Assembly: GCA_026261815.1 (NCBI GenBank)
Contig: JAMPIT010000848.1
Location: 4,588,001 to 4,652,000, forward strand
Length of the DNA: 64,000 nt
Reading direction: 5' to 3'
From: Monarcha castaneiventris obscurior
Lineage: Eukaryota > Chordata > Aves > Passeriformes > Monarchidae
Shown here in pieces: positions 1-12,419 of this stretch (position 1 is its first letter; each line of letters opens with the position of its first letter). The translations under genes were made by a program, and so were the position numbers. Below the pieces are notes generated by a model. It saw nothing but the letters and a program-made list of their open reading frames with translations. It was not told where the DNA came from and made no database searches.

Positions 1-365
1 TCTCCCTCTCCCCTTTCCTTCCCCGTGCTGTGCCCATGTCCCTGCCCTGCCCTGCCCTGCCCTCGCAGCCGCCCGGGCTGGCTCCGCTGTGTCCTTGCGT
101 GTGGCGGTCACCAGAGGGGGACAGAGCCCCACGCACGGCACCTGCCGAGGTAACGCTGCCTCCGCCGCCCCAAAGCTCCTGCCAGGAGCCGGGAGGTGGA
201 TTTTGGGGTGGCAGCTGCGCCCCTGGGTGCCCCAAGCCCAGCGCTGGGTGTGATGCTGGTGCCACGCCACAGGGACCAGCCTGGGGTCCCCTTGCTACCC
301 CATGGCACCAGTGTCCCTTTAGCCTGGAAAAGAGGTGTGTGCTTTAAAATAAACACTCCAGCGGC
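1..365. other. GC-rich segment with CCCTG repeat and an AATAAA
   Basis: This C-rich opening contains a four-and-a-bit copy CCCTG microsatellite at 40-63, followed by a CpG-containing stretch. A canonical polyadenylation hexamer AATAAA lies at 348-353. An open frame of about 105 codons spans most of it, but it has no domain I recognise and C-rich DNA is poor in stop codons. It could be the tail of a terminal exon whose gene lies to the left, or plain GC-rich intergenic DNA. The sequence does not decide between these. Confidence 0.3.
40..63. repeat. (CCCTG)n microsatellite
   Basis: Four perfect copies of the pentamer CCCTG are followed by CCCT. It lies inside the C-rich start of the window. 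Confidence 0.85.
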
Positions 366-2095
366 CCTTCAAACAGCGGTGAATTCCCTGGGGGTTGAGC
401 GGGAGATTGAGCTGGATCCCAAACCCGGCTTTGGAACTGCTTGGCGTTTCCTGTCTGTCATTGTAACAGAAATGCTGTTTAAAAATTACTGTTCCTGTGT
501 TTAAAGGTGCCTGTTCCCCCCAGTTTGGGTCTGGTTCACTGAGAACTGGCACACACCAAGTATTTAAGTTAGCAGCACCCATCCAGGAGAAGAATTTGCA
601 AGCGACGGCATTGGAAATGAGAGGAGAAGCAAATTTGATGAGCATTTGGCTTTTTCAATAGCTGGTTATGCCTGATTGGAACCCGTGGGGAAAACAAACA
701 CAATTATTTGTGTGAGATTGGATTTCACTGCCAACAGAAAATATAAAATCTGTCACCTGCACGCTCGCTGTTGTCTGGTCATGGGCTGAGGGATGCTCCA
801 GCAGGAGCAGCCAGCCCTGAGCCACGGTCTGTGCTCAGGTACCTATGTCCTCCTGTCCCACTGCCACGTGTGACCCCTAAAATGTGGGTCACCCGTATGG
901 CGAGGCTCCCCCCAAAATCATGGGGATGGCAAAGCAGGTCCCTGGAGCTGAGGACCAGGCTGTCCCCAGGGGTGTGTCCTGCGGGCTGCAAGCCTGGCTT
1001 TGGTTGTGTGGCTGGCCAAGCCTGGCAGAGCAGAGTCTGTGAGACCTTAAGACATATAAATAATACTTGGCTTGAGTCCATTTCCTCAGCTTCAGACAGC
1101 TTGCAGTGTTCCCTTCTCTGGATCCTCAGTGTCAGACCCTTGCCCGAATCCAGCTGTCCCTGGTAATTGAATTTTAATGCCTCAGGCTGGGAGTTTGTGT
1201 TGGTGTTTGAAGTGAAGCATTTCAGCGTGGTCACCCGTGGGCTTTGAAGCTCCCTGTCTGCCACCAAGAGTTGTGGGGATGGTCCCACCCTCTGGGGGCA
1301 GCCACTGTGCTTGGTCCCAGCTGAACCCACACAGCCATGGATTTAGAGAATTGAGGAGTTTTCTCTTGTGCAGGTGCGAGAGACTGGACAGCTAATGAGA
1401 GTTTATTCTGGTGGATCTGAAAATTGCATTAAATATTCTTGAGAGAGCCACCAAGTGCTGTTTGGACAGCTGGTGGCACCTTTGCAGCCTGCAGAGGTGG
1501 CCCTGCTGTCAGTGATGGGATGTGAGGCACTGAGCTCCCCACAGCCCATCCTGGGCAGTGACATCCCACAGACCTGGAGCAGGTCCCCATGGTCACAGCC
1601 AGGAGTGCCTCCTTTCTGCAGAGGGAAGAGGAATTTAAGGTAGAGACAGTGACTAGAAAAGCATCAGAGCTGATATCTGAGACTCTCTTTCTCCTCCTTA
1701 AACCATTTCATTGTGATTGCTGTGCAAACAGAAGGCCTGGGTAATTATTACGTGGTTTTGTGGGTGTAAATTTAACGTGTTGTTCCCATGCAGCCACACT
1801 GTGAGGGAAGACTTTTTCCTTTGAGTTTTTCTCTTTAACTCCCTGCTTTCAGTTTCTCCCTGGAGTCAGCACAGCCAGTTAATTGTCACCCAAGTGGGAA
1901 ATATCTCTGAACCCCCATCTGCACCAGGGACTGGCACTGCCATCCTGCTTTGCAGGAGGATACAGGGAGAAGCAGCAAATCTGCAGATGCAGACTGTGAC
2001 CCGGCCCAAAACACAGGGAAAGGGATGCAAAGTGCAGCTGGTGGGTGTTACAAGGCTCCTGAGAGCCACCTTGTCCCCAGACTTTGACAGAGAGT
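366..2095. other. Unannotated non-coding stretch
   Basis: I see no repeat signature or gene here. The longest frame is a 183-codon minus-strand frame at 779-1330. It has no domain, no repeated composition and no splice support, so I treat it as chance. Confidence 0.6.
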
Positions 2096-2318
2096 ATGGC
2101 ATGGAGCTGTGTCAGGGGGTTTTAGGCTGGAGATCAGGAAAGGTTCTTCCCCCAGAGGGTGCTGGGCACTGCCCAGGCTCCCCAGGGAATGGGCACGGCC
2201 CCGAGGCTTCCAGAGCTCCAGGGATGCCCAGGGTGGGGTTGTTGGGGTGTCTGTGCAGGGCCAGGAGCTGGGCTGGATGATCCTGTAGGTCCCTTCCAAC
2301 CCAGAATATTCTATGACT
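2096..2318 (+). mobile_element. CR1 LINE 3' end fragment
   Basis: This is the 3' end of a chicken-repeat-1 retrotransposon in forward orientation. The diagnostic run is present in order: a block ending in 'atcaggaaaggttcttc', a 'cagagggtgctgggcactg' block, then 'ctccccagggaa', then 'ggatgatcctgtaggtccct' and the terminal 'ttctatga'. Only the last 220 bases or so remain, the usual 5' truncation left by target-primed reverse transcription. No reverse-transcriptase coding sequence remains. The 'gatcct...ggtcccttccaa' tail matches the kind also found on the SINE at 45.2 kb. Confidence 0.9.
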
Positions 2319-5300
2319 CCATGGTGGTTCATGAGTTCCAAGGGGACACTCAAGCTGACAAATCCCATATTTAAGTGCTGGGATTTCTTTGAGGATCATG
2401 GGGAATGGCAGCATTGTGTTTCACTTCTCCAGAGCTCTGGAGGCCAGAGCTTGTTGAGCTGAAGCACCAGTCTCTCTTTCTCAAGTTAGCACAGAACAAT
2501 GGTGCAGATGTGTCTTAGGGACAGCCTTTTGTGTTTTTATTTCTGACTTTAACATATTGCACAAAGAGTTGAGAATCTCAGCTCATATTGATTTATTTAC
2601 TGTACGAAAATTTTCCATGGAATTACAGCTGTTTCCCCTATTTTCTGGTCATAATAATCTGAATTTTGCCACTGCCTGTGTTTGACTCAGTACAGGAACA
2701 AAGCCCCATGAATGTGTCTCGTTGAAACATTCCCACAGCCCAGGAGGAAAGAGGTGGCTCCAAACAGCTTGGAATGTTGGTGTGCTTGTGTGTCTGGGTG
2801 TGATAGAGTCAGGCAGACCTGCACTGCTGTCTGAGCAGAACAGATGACTCCGAAAAGACTCTCAAATAAGTTATAAATTGTTTCCTGTCACCCGTGCTGC
2901 CATCTCGCTCTGCTGTTCTGCTCCTTCCCATTACATTTGTTTCCTTCCTCCTTCCCATTCCCCATGTAAAAACAAAGCTGAACCTGCTCGTGCTGAAGGT
3001 GCTCGTGCTGATGCCCTGCTCAGAGTATTTTTAGTAGAATCCCCTGGGTTTGGGCTGCCCAGCTCCCACAAATAACTGAGCCAACCAAGCCCATTGCTGA
3101 GCAGCTGGTTTGCTGCTGGTTGGATAAAGATGCTGTTGGAAGCAGTTTCATTTTTCAGTTTATCTTTCATTTCCCACGTGTACCCTTTGTAGCTGAACAC
3201 GTCCTGCTGAGAGTTAAACCTGTCTGTGCTTTCAGACCCACCTCCACTGCACGAGCTGATGTTTTATTCCAAGTCCCACAGCATCCAAACTCTGTTGGGC
3301 TTGTCCTTTTTGCTCACAGCCCCTCCCTGTGGAAAGCTGGAGGGTCTGTATTTGTGCCTACAAAGATCCAGGTGTCCTCTGGAGAGTCCCAGGGGCCTTG
3401 GCTTGCTCTTGGATGTGTGTAAACACAATGGACTCACTGAGGAAATAATGACTTAGAGTAGGTTTGGGAGCAACAAAGGTGGAAGGGGTTATGTTTTCCT
3501 TTCTCCTGCTTTCCTTGAAGACCACTGGATCCATGCTGCCTCTGGGCCCTAAAAGAAGATGAGTGGAAAATTGAGATGTAGAAGAGAAAGCGCCAGGCCT
3601 TCATGTTTCCAGCAGGAAAAGCATTTTGTTGTGCTGGAGTTTTCCACGGCATCCCCACAGGTTTTGGGGATGCACTGTGTATTTTGACATCACAAGGTTC
3701 GTTCAGCTGGTGGTGCTTTGGCCACAGGGGAAGGATGTTTTTAAGATGTGATGATTTCGTGCCCAAACCTTGCCTTCTAGCAACAAGGCCCAGGTAATTT
3801 TTAACTTTGTGTAGATGATCTTAGTCCAGGCTACTTTTCTAAATATAAAAGTACATTTTGCTCAAAGCTCAGAGAAGTACAGGGATACTTTAATACAGAA
3901 AACACAAATCTGGAGGGGAGCATCCTGAGGATCTGCCCTGCTGTCCACTTGTGGTCACCCCCCAGTGTGAGTGGAAAGGCAGCATGTCAATTAATTTTGT
4001 TTACTTGAACAGAATTCATGTTTTCCTGCATTTCTAAGAAGATACTTCATCTAACTTTGAGCATTTTTTATTTGAACTTTAAAAATATTTTTCTGACCTT
4101 TTTTTACAAAATCAAGAGACCATATGAAAGTGAATCTTTCTTCTGATCAGCTTCCACTTAATAAATGCGTATTTTTCAAAGGGCTGATTACATCAAACCT
4201 TTCTAATTAGTTCCATGGAGTGGACATGGCCAAGAAAAAATGTCTGGCTTAAGGTACTGCTGCTTTCTCTCATCTGTGGAATAAGTGGAAAAGCAATTTT
4301 ATAGGGGGTAGAATGGGATGATGAAGAGAAAATGCAAGAAAAAAAGTCCCTTATACCTGAATATATTTTGACAAAGATCTAAAGAAAACTTTTAGTCTTG
4401 TACAGCTTGGTTACATCCTGCTGGTATGACCAGTCCTGGATATTGATCTGCCCCAATAAGTCTGAAAAATTACCTGTAATATTTAGATACTGCTATTATT
4501 TCTGAGGTTTTGGAATTTCATTCTGGCGTGTTCTGGGTTTGCGCTTCCCCAAGGTTGTTGGGAGTCTGGGCTGGGCTAGTTCCTGGGGAAGGAAGCAGAA
4601 GAGCTCTCTTATTTCTGTGGTTTTTAAATGTAGGTTCAGAGCTCACTTGTACAGTGCCTTGGAAAGTAACTGATAACAGAAGAGATTTGGAGTTTGGATA
4701 AGATAAGAATCAAATTGAATATTTGTCCTGACCCAACAGTGCGCTCTATCTGTTCAGGAGATCCAAAGAGTTGCACTTGTTTTAAAATAGTTTTTCTGTT
4801 TTCTCTGTCTCCTAAACTTCTCCGTGCTGATGTGGGACTCAAGCACTAAATCTAACAACAGTCACAAACCCCATGGGATGACGGCAAATTTGTCTCTGAA
4901 CTGTGGTGACAGTGAACTTTCCCATCCCTTCTTTGTCATGGCTGAGTACCACAGGAGTTACAAACACCACGAGACACTCCAGGCCTCTGGGGCTGCTTTT
5001 ACACCTTGTGCAGAAAGGGATGAATCCACAGAGCTGCAGATTTCAGAGCTGCCCTGAGCTGGAGTGTCCGTGTTGCCCCAGCTCTAAACTTGCTGCAGCT
5101 CAGCCTGGAGCTGTTCCCAGTTGGGCAGGACCCTGAAGTCGGGGTAATTAACAAGTGCAGGGCACCCCTGAGCAGGAGGGACACGCTGCAGTCCCCAGCT
5201 GATGTCCCTGAGCCTCCTGGCTTCGGTGAGCTGCAGTTTGCTCCTCTTGGAGAGAGGCCTGGTGCCTTCCTCCTCGGAGACCATTCCCGTAATTCCTGTG

Positions 5301-6487
5301 TAATTTGATTAGCTCCAGCCAGACCTGCCTACAAGAGATAGAATAAATTTGTCTAACCTCCCCAGATCCTACTGAAAATGATGCCTCTGGTCCCTCCCAG
5401 TGGGAACTTGTGCTCGGCAGAGACGCAGCGACAGAAACCAGCCTTTAAAAAATGATTTATACAGCACTAACAGCAGGACTAGTGGAGCTTAGGAAGTGTT
5501 AAGTGACAAAGGGTGTCTGGTTTTGCTTTTATTGTCTGAATCCTGTAAACCGGAGTCCAGGAACCTGGAGATACACCAGGAGGTTGGTGTAGACACTGAA
5601 TTGGCTGGTTCTTCACTGCCTCTTGATATTTATTTAGAAAGCACTAGAAAAAATATTGCTTTTTCTGACAAACCTGCCAATAAATTTGCTCAGTAGGCAT
5701 AAATAATGAGCAGCATGGGGACATGGCTGGCAGATGATAGTCTTGACATGTTTGTAAGCAACTCAAAATCCATTACCATGGGATCAAAATTGCATAAGAG
5801 TCTAAGAAAACACTGAATAGGGGCCTAACATCTAATATATCAATTTTGATAAGCTACCTGGTAATCAGCTACAAGAAAACTTATCTTGCTCAGGTTGTAT
5901 TTCTAGCTGGCATAGAGACTGAAAATTAAAGAATTAGCATATTTGTGGCAAATAAAATATTATGCTTCCAAGCAAGTGACTGTCCTTATTTAATGCCCTG
6001 CTTTGTATTTAGAGTAGCTGCAGAGGCACATCCTATATGTGCTCACCACAGCAGCTGAATGATGTGTTTAGAATAATTCATCAGATAAATTCATGTCCAT
6101 GAATAATCTGCATTCAGATCATGACCTTTACCAAGCTGTGCTTTTTCCAGGGCTCAGAAATTTCAGCTAATGCTGGGGAGAAACAGGAGGAACACAGGAA
6201 GTTTTCTCCCATCTACGTCATTCCAGTAGGATTCCTCGTTTGGGAGTGGGGCAGGAAAGCCTCAGCCCAGGGGATTTTCTGAGCGAGTTGCTGGAGTGGT
6301 GATTTAGGTACAGACAGAGGGTTGGGGGCACAGTGGGCTGTGGGAGCCGTGTGTGGCCAGCACTGAGTACCTTGGCCTTGTCAGCATGGGCTCCCCTGAG
6401 TCCCCCTTGCTGTCACCAACCAGGGACTAAGAGCAGAAGTGCAGTCCCCAGAGCTGAGCTGCTGTGGGGCAGTGTAAGGTTCTGGTG
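2319..6487. other. Unannotated non-coding stretch
   Basis: There is no recognisable gene or mobile element. At 2989-3025 a short motif (gctcgtgctga) is imperfectly repeated. The segment from about 4000 to 4240 is strongly AT-rich. Open frames are short and unsupported by splice signals. Confidence 0.6.
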
Positions 6488-6975
6488 TGTAGGGTTTGGG
6501 ACGGTCGGGACAAACAGAGACAGGAGAGCTCTGGAGCTGGTCTTAGAGCATGAGATTTATTGATGAGGGTGTGGGTGTAAGGGAGCTGCTAGGAGCTGCC
6601 AGACTCAGCTCGAAGCAGGGCAGAGAAATAAAGGAGCGGGTAGAAGGTAAAGAAGCAGTGAAGAGAGTAAGAACAAGAGCAAGAGAAAAAGAGCAAGAGT
6701 GCAAGAGAGCGAGTTCCTGTTTGCAGCACAATAAATCATCTTTTGTGCTGAATATTCTAATTTCCATTAACCAATCTAGGACAAGCTACAAATCTTACAA
6801 CATTTACATACAGCCTATAAGAATCATTGCATTACCATACGGCGTTACATTTTAAACTCTAAAAACTACGTTTTGGACCCTCTGCCAGGCTAGGAGGGTC
6901 TGCTCTGAGCCTTGGAGCTGTCTGCAAGCAGAGGGCATTGTTTAATCAAAGGGGGATTATCTTCAGCCGGCCACA
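6488..6975 (-). mobile_element. Endogenous retrovirus LTR, minus strand
   Basis: On the minus strand this begins TGTGGCCGG and ends CCCTACA, giving the TG...CA ends of a retroviral LTR. A polyadenylation hexamer AATAAA lies on the minus strand at 6556-6561, about 70 bases before the 3' end, which suits an R-U5 layout. The plus strand is purine-rich between 6650 and 6715. The bases flanking the two ends do not form a clear target duplication. Just upstream on the minus strand, separated by 17 bases, a short open stretch ends with a stop at 6993-6995, so this may be a 3' LTR with a scrap of interior rather than a clean solo LTR. Boundaries are inferred from terminal dinucleotides only. Confidence 0.75.
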
Positions 6976-6995
6976 CCATTGTTTTCAGTTGTTCA

Positions 6996-8084
6996 GTAAC
7001 TGGGATTTGGTATCTCAAAGTTTGTCTTCATTTCAATCTCGCTTACAGTTTTCATATTCTCAGCATATTTTGCCAGGCAGTCACATCTATGAGACTTTCC
7101 TATTTCCTGTTCCCCAACTGGGCATCTTCCCAAGCCACAGTCCCCGACTGCTCCAGAGCCCTGGGAGGGGTCAGACGGGTGGGAGCAGCTCCCACCACCG
7201 CTGGTGGCTCTCCCCACTAAGCCTGGGCTGCAGAGTGAATCTGTGCAGGCACTGGGCACTGTTGGAGGTGTCTCACCAGTGCTGGGTTCTGGGAAATGAG
7301 GCAGGGCAGCCTGTCCAGCTGATGCAAGCCCACATATGTAACTCTGCTGGAACAGCTGGCTGCTCATCCCAGCACTTACCTGGTGGGAAAACCACTAATG
7401 GAGCCGCTCTCTGTGTGAGCGAGCTCTGCACTGACTGCATTCGAGAGGACAAAATCAAAACAGCATCAGGACCATGGACAGGTGCTCAGAGAAGCTCAGC
7501 TACGAGTTCTTGTAAGCCTTGGTAGGTTTTACTCACCGTTCCAAAAACTAATAGAAAATAAAAAAACCAGAAAGCAACAGGGCTGCAAAGTGTAGGAGCA
7601 GAAACTCAGCCAGAGATTTCCATTTAGTAAATCTTGGTACTGGATGACTCTGATGTCAGTGATTTTAGTAGTGAACTTTAGCATTTTTAGTATGAAACAT
7701 TTACATTCTCCCTCATTTGCTTTCAGCAGTTTCACAGAGCTTTGTGCAGCTCTCACACAGAAACGTCTTACGAATCCTGCAACGTTCTTTATTTGCTTCT
7801 TGTGTTTAAGATGCTAAATAAAATTTTGTATTACCCCTGTCTGTGGGAATGGGGCTCCCCTGGGCATGTTCCTCAGATCCTCTGGATCATCTGGGTGAAG
7901 GAAAACCTCCCAGGCTACCAGTTGTGTTATGTGGCTGGGGCCACTGTGTTCAGCTCGGGAGACTTTGGTGGTTTGATTCACCAGGTCACCCAAGGAGCTG
8001 GTCCTCCTGCAAAATGAGCAGGAAAATTGGAGTTGGGATTTGCTAGGCTGTAGTCCTTTGTTGCTCCCCCTCTGAATGAAAGCA
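6996..8084. other. Unannotated non-coding stretch
   Basis: Apart from the short open tract abutting the LTR on the minus strand (roughly 6993-7090), I see no gene or repeat. A 195-codon plus-strand frame begins inside the LTR and is not supported as coding. Confidence 0.5.
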
Positions 8085-8160
8085 ATGACTCAGTTTCGTT
8101 GTCTGTAAAATGGAAGGCTGGGATTGTTGTCCCTTTGCAAGAGTTTGAAGAGTGGATGAG
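8085..8160 (+). mobile_element. MIR-like SINE remnant
   Basis: The run 'ctcagtttcgttgtctgtaa' followed by 'aatgga', and shortly after 'gggattgttgt', follows the central and 3' part of the mammalian-wide interspersed repeat (CTCAGTTTCCTCATCTGTAA... then AGGGTTGTTGT) with scattered mismatches. MIR is an ancient tRNA-derived SINE that predates the bird-mammal split, so heavy decay is expected. The 5' tRNA-like head is not recognisable. Confidence 0.5.
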
Positions 8161-8235
8161 AAGCTCAAAGCAGATGTTTTTTCTGTAGGAAACGTGTGAA
8201 GGAAGCTTGAAAGGATCTGTATTCAGCACTGAGGT

Positions 8236-8760
8236 TGATTTGCTGTTTCAGCTTGTTTATTCTTTCATCAGGCCGCTGAACAATAGCTAATGAAAGGGGA
8301 TGACCTTATATTTTTTTTTGCCAGGATATTACTGCTCCTGTGTCTGTGAACCAATTAACGCAGCAGCTTTGTGTGTGGAATGCAGCAGCATTGGGTCCTC
8401 CCTGTTAGGACTTTGATGACTGCTGCAAAAGCAAAAATGTGGCTGAATGGGGCTTTCATTATTTCATTATTCTCTAAATTTATTTTAGGCTGCTAAAGAA
8501 TTAACGTGAATAATTTTCCCATTTCACCATCTGCTTTAGACTCCATCTCAAAGGGTTCCCAATGAGCATGGCACGCAAAACCCTTTAAAAATGATCCTCT
8601 CCATATTTCCCGCACTCAGCAGTCTGCTAATGTGGCCAATAGATCTAGGTGATGGGCCTGCATGATTTAGGGAGCATCATTAAGGTTATGATGAGCTAAG
8701 CAACTGTCTTGTTTATTCACACTTAGCAATTTCCTCGCCGTGCCTTTTGTCTCAGAAAGA
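8236..8760. promoter_or_regulatory. Candidate conserved non-coding element
   Basis: No repeat signature is visible. The block is AT-rich and dense in homeodomain-type cores (ccaattaacgc, gaattaacgtgaataat, gctaatgaa, gctaatgtgg). It has no long open frame. This composition is typical of vertebrate developmental enhancers, but without an alignment it remains a suggestion. Confidence 0.25.
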
Positions 8761-9657
8761 CTTTTTGCATTTAAGCTGTTCAGGGAGAGTAGTGCCAGAG
8801 ACATTCAGCTGGTGAGACATCCACCTTGGGCTCAGGAGCACGAGCTGCTCCTCTGCTTTCCGTCTTATTTCCCTCGTGGCTCGGGCTGGACACGCTGAGG
8901 AGCTCTGGTGAGCTCTCCATAAGTGATCCAGGGGGAGGTGCACATCTTCTGCTGGCATTCAGAGGGCCACTCACAAAGAGTTTGCATGTCTTGACTGTCA
9001 AGTCTCTGGCTCTGTGCATTTCCCACTCCAATCTCTTGGGTCCAAGGGTTTTTTTTTTATTCAGTCTGCCTACTGGGGTTGAACTCCACTGAAGCTTCTA
9101 TTAAACATCCTTGCCATGATGCCTCTCAGGGCAGCCCATGACTGCCCTCCTTCCTTGCGAGGAGGAGGAGGAGGATCAGGAAGCTAAAGTATTTAACCTG
9201 CCTGTCAAACAAAATTATTCATGGCAGGTGAGTGGCTGAGCAGCATTTCACAAGGTTGCCGTGAATAATACATAACATGGTCAGCCTTGGCACGGGAGTG
9301 CTGCTCTAACTTTAGAGTAATTCCCACGCCTGGAGGAAGAATGATGCAAATCTTCATGTTCCTCGTTTCCTGCGATAGGTGTGAAGGGATGCCTCGATGG
9401 CCAGGCGTGAGCAGCTGCAGCTCTGCCCCTTGGGGCTGTGGCTGGGGTCTGAGCGTGGCTGCAGGGCAGGGCAGAGGGGCAGAGCCGTGTCCTGAGCGGA
9501 GCTGATGGGCTCCGAGTCAGCCCGTGCCTGTGCCCCCGGGATGTGCACACGGCGATTTATCAGCGTGGGCAAAGCGGGATTGTAGCGAGGTTACACAGCT
9601 CTGGGCTGGCCCCTCACTCACCTCCTGCCAGCCTGGGGCTGGGGGAGTTGGGTACTC
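8761..9657. other. Unannotated stretch with a GAG microsatellite
   Basis: There is no gene or mobile element. A short purine repeat (GAG)n lies at 9159-9175 and a T-run near 9049-9058. The right part is GC-richer, with scattered CpGs around 9440-9600. Confidence 0.55.
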
Positions 9658-10123
9658 TGCACAAATGCTGGTTCTTATCTTCACCTCTGGGAAGTTTTAC
9701 CTCGAACCCAAACAGATGAGAAACGCCTGCAGATGTTGTTTCAGGTTGTTTATTTCTCCTTCTCTCTGCCAGCTCTCAGCTCCGGCCGCACATCTGATGC
9801 AGCCGAGTCCGAGCGGGCACTGCCCAGCCCTGGGCTGTCCCGGCCTTTTTGTGCCCTTTCCATCATCCAACCATTCTTCACAACGGATTTATTAGTTACT
9901 GTTCTATACCAATTCATTTGCACCTATTCTAGACACGGAATTTCTACCTCTTTTTCATTCTACCAATCATTTTGTGCCACCACCACCAGAGAAGATGGAG
10001 GAGAAGGAGAAGAAGAACAGGGCAACGCCCAAAATCCTCCATCTTAAACCCTTTGTCCTCATATTAAAAACCCTAAAATCTACTTTTTTACCTTGTAAAA
10101 CACTAAACCACGACTCATTTTCA
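9658..10123 (-). mobile_element. Endogenous retrovirus LTR, minus strand
   Basis: Read on the minus strand, this runs from TGAAAATGAG to ...TTTGTGCA. AATAAA occurs on the minus strand at 9887-9892 and again at 9749-9754, and the second suits an R/U5 border about 90 bases from the 3' end. The flanks 9653-9657 (tactc) and 10124-10128 (cactc) agree at four of five bases, as expected for an ERVL-type 5-bp target duplication. A polypurine stretch and its mirrored polypyrimidine (around 9990-10045) form an imperfect inverted repeat. No interior genes adjoin it. Alternative end points a few bases away cannot be excluded. Confidence 0.6.
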
Positions 10124-12419
10124 CACTCTGGTGGCTTGCAATGATTCTGGCAGTGTTGGTAACTTTTCCCATGGGCTGAGGTCAAAGCCGGTGCCATTCT
10201 GGGCTCCTTGCCAGGGGCTGGGACCCCCTTGCTGGGGCTCCTGAACCCCAGGGCAGCCCGAGGTGTGCCCTGAGCTCCCAGGGCAGCCAGAGGTGTGCCT
10301 TGGATTCCAGCATGGGACCAGGGGGGAGATAAATGTGCAGCTGCCCGGGGCTCTCCCCTCTCGGTTTTGTTTGCAGAGCAGAAGGCAGATGGATGGCCAC
10401 ACACAAAAATATGCTCAGACTTCTCCCCAAAGTGTGATGTCATCCTGGTATTTTATATTCGGAGTAAAATATTATAATGGCACTATTTCCTTCCTTCAAG
10501 CAAAAAAATAGTTGAGCAGATCGTCTATTCTTACAGAAAGCCTGTGAGTCTATTACTTCGCTGGGAACTGGATTTTTTTTTTTTAATTCTTGAAAGGGGC
10601 TACTTTATCACACAAAATTTTGGATGAAATACAGTTTTTACCATGTTTTGCAATAGAATTGATAAGGGAATCTGACTATTTTAATTTTTGATTTTATGTA
10701 GATAGACTTAGCTTTATATTTGGAACTACTGGTATCATATAAATTAAAACAAGCAGGAAACGTTCCAACTTTTTTATTTTTATAAACTTTTATTTTCACT
10801 TGCTCTTTCCTCAGTTAACCTGAATTAGCTTTTTACTCACCCTGGAAATCCCCATGGTAATAAAAGGGAATACAAGTGTGCTTAAATCCCACCAAGTCCA
10901 TCACTTCATAAACACCCACACACCTCTCATGGTTTGAAAAGTGCATTTTGATCACTGTTTGGTTGATGCCGACGTAAATGAGTTGCAAAAATCTTGGTGC
11001 AAACTCTGCAAGTCAAAGGGAGTCTGTCCATTGACCTATTGACTTTGGCTCAAGCATTTGATGTACAGAAACAAAAGAGATTGAGAGGTCTGGCTGACCT
11101 GAAAGATCCCATTTCCAGGAGCAATCCATGAGAGGTATCAGGAGAGGAGGGATGTGGTGGACAGAGGGGTAAATAGAGTGGGTGTTCCAGCTTTAATGTG
11201 TGGCTGCAAGGGCACTGGAGTTAGGCCTTTAAATTCACATTAGGATTCTTCTGGTATTTGTTAGATAGAACAATATTAACCTTTTGAATTTATTTAGAAA
11301 CTCATTAGTGCTTTTTTCAATAGTCCATTCTTCTCCTGATTAGCTCTTCTCATTACAATTCAAATTTCTTTCTGCTACATTTACCACATTGTCCTGCTTT
11401 CTCTCATCTCTATTGTTCCTTGGCTTAATTTATTAAAGCAGTGAAAAAGGAAGGGGGGATCAGTTGACACAGCAACCTTCCAAGCCTTGGGTGTTTGAGG
11501 AGGAAGAGGAAGAAGGGAAAGAAGAAGGGAAACACCCCTGAGTTTGCCTTTTCCTCCAGGAAAAGGGGTGGGAGGGTGTGGCAGCAGTTTCTGTGTGTGG
11601 GATGTGAGCATGGTTCAGAGTGGAGAGGCAGAAAAAGCCTTCAGGATGTGCCTTAGCCCTTGCCCAAAGGTGCCAGCAGGGCACTGAGGTGGCTACAGTG
11701 ACAAACCTACAGTGAACCTCCAGGCTTGTAGGGCTTCACTTTCCTGCTTTCTCACCTCAGCCATTGCTCAGTCCCAGCGTTTTTAAATGAAGCTCCCTCT
11801 GAGGGTTCAGTGTCCTGGAAACGTGTGCAGCTAATGCTCCCCTGGCATCCTGTACCTAAGGTGGCTTTAAAAACTGTGTGTAAGCCTTTAGTAGTGTTTC
11901 CTTTGTGTACTTTTCCTTGGGGTCAAGATAGAATTTGGGAGCTGCTGTAATTCCTCTTGACTTCACTGAACTCCAAGGAATGTGAATGGATGCTCTGATA
12001 AGGTTTTTTAGTAAGAGACTTGAGCCTGTCTCTGTTTTGGGGAACTGGGATGGGGAGATGCTTAGATTCATTTATGTATTTCTTCCCTGATTTGCAAACT
12101 ATTTTTTATTAGGAACATCACTTTTGCCCTGTTTTTTTTTCTTTCACTATGGCTCTCGTTTCTCAGCAGCGATGCTGCCACATCCCATGTGCCTGTGATT
12201 AAAGCTGCGTTCACTCCTGACAAGAGGTGATTAAATGCAGCCAGATGATTCCAACCATGGCAGCCATCGTGGCTCTCTGATTATTGGTGTGCTTGAACAT
12301 CTCACCAATGTGAATGAATGTGTTTATGCAGCAGCTATCGTAAAACAGGGAAGTGCCAGAGTGTTTTATTTGAGGAACAGAGGGATTAACTCAGCAAAGG
12401 TTATATGAAGAGGTTTTGG
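10124..12419. other. Unannotated stretch with small tandem repeats
   Basis: No gene is visible. A two-copy tandem duplication of about 30 bases lies at 10248-10306, a T12 tract at 10573-10584 and a 36-base purine-only tract at 11497-11532. From 10560 to 10800 the DNA is very AT-rich. Confidence 0.55.
10248..10306. repeat. Two-copy 30-bp tandem duplication
   Basis: The block beginning ccagggcagcc...aggtgtgcc occurs twice head to tail (10248-10277 and 10278-10306), with a few substitutions and one base difference in length. It sits in GC-rich sequence just outside the 9.66-10.12 kb LTR. Confidence 0.75.

Noticed and set aside
779..1330. 183-codon minus-strand frame
   Set aside because: No domain, no splice or promoter context, and composition like the surrounding non-coding DNA.
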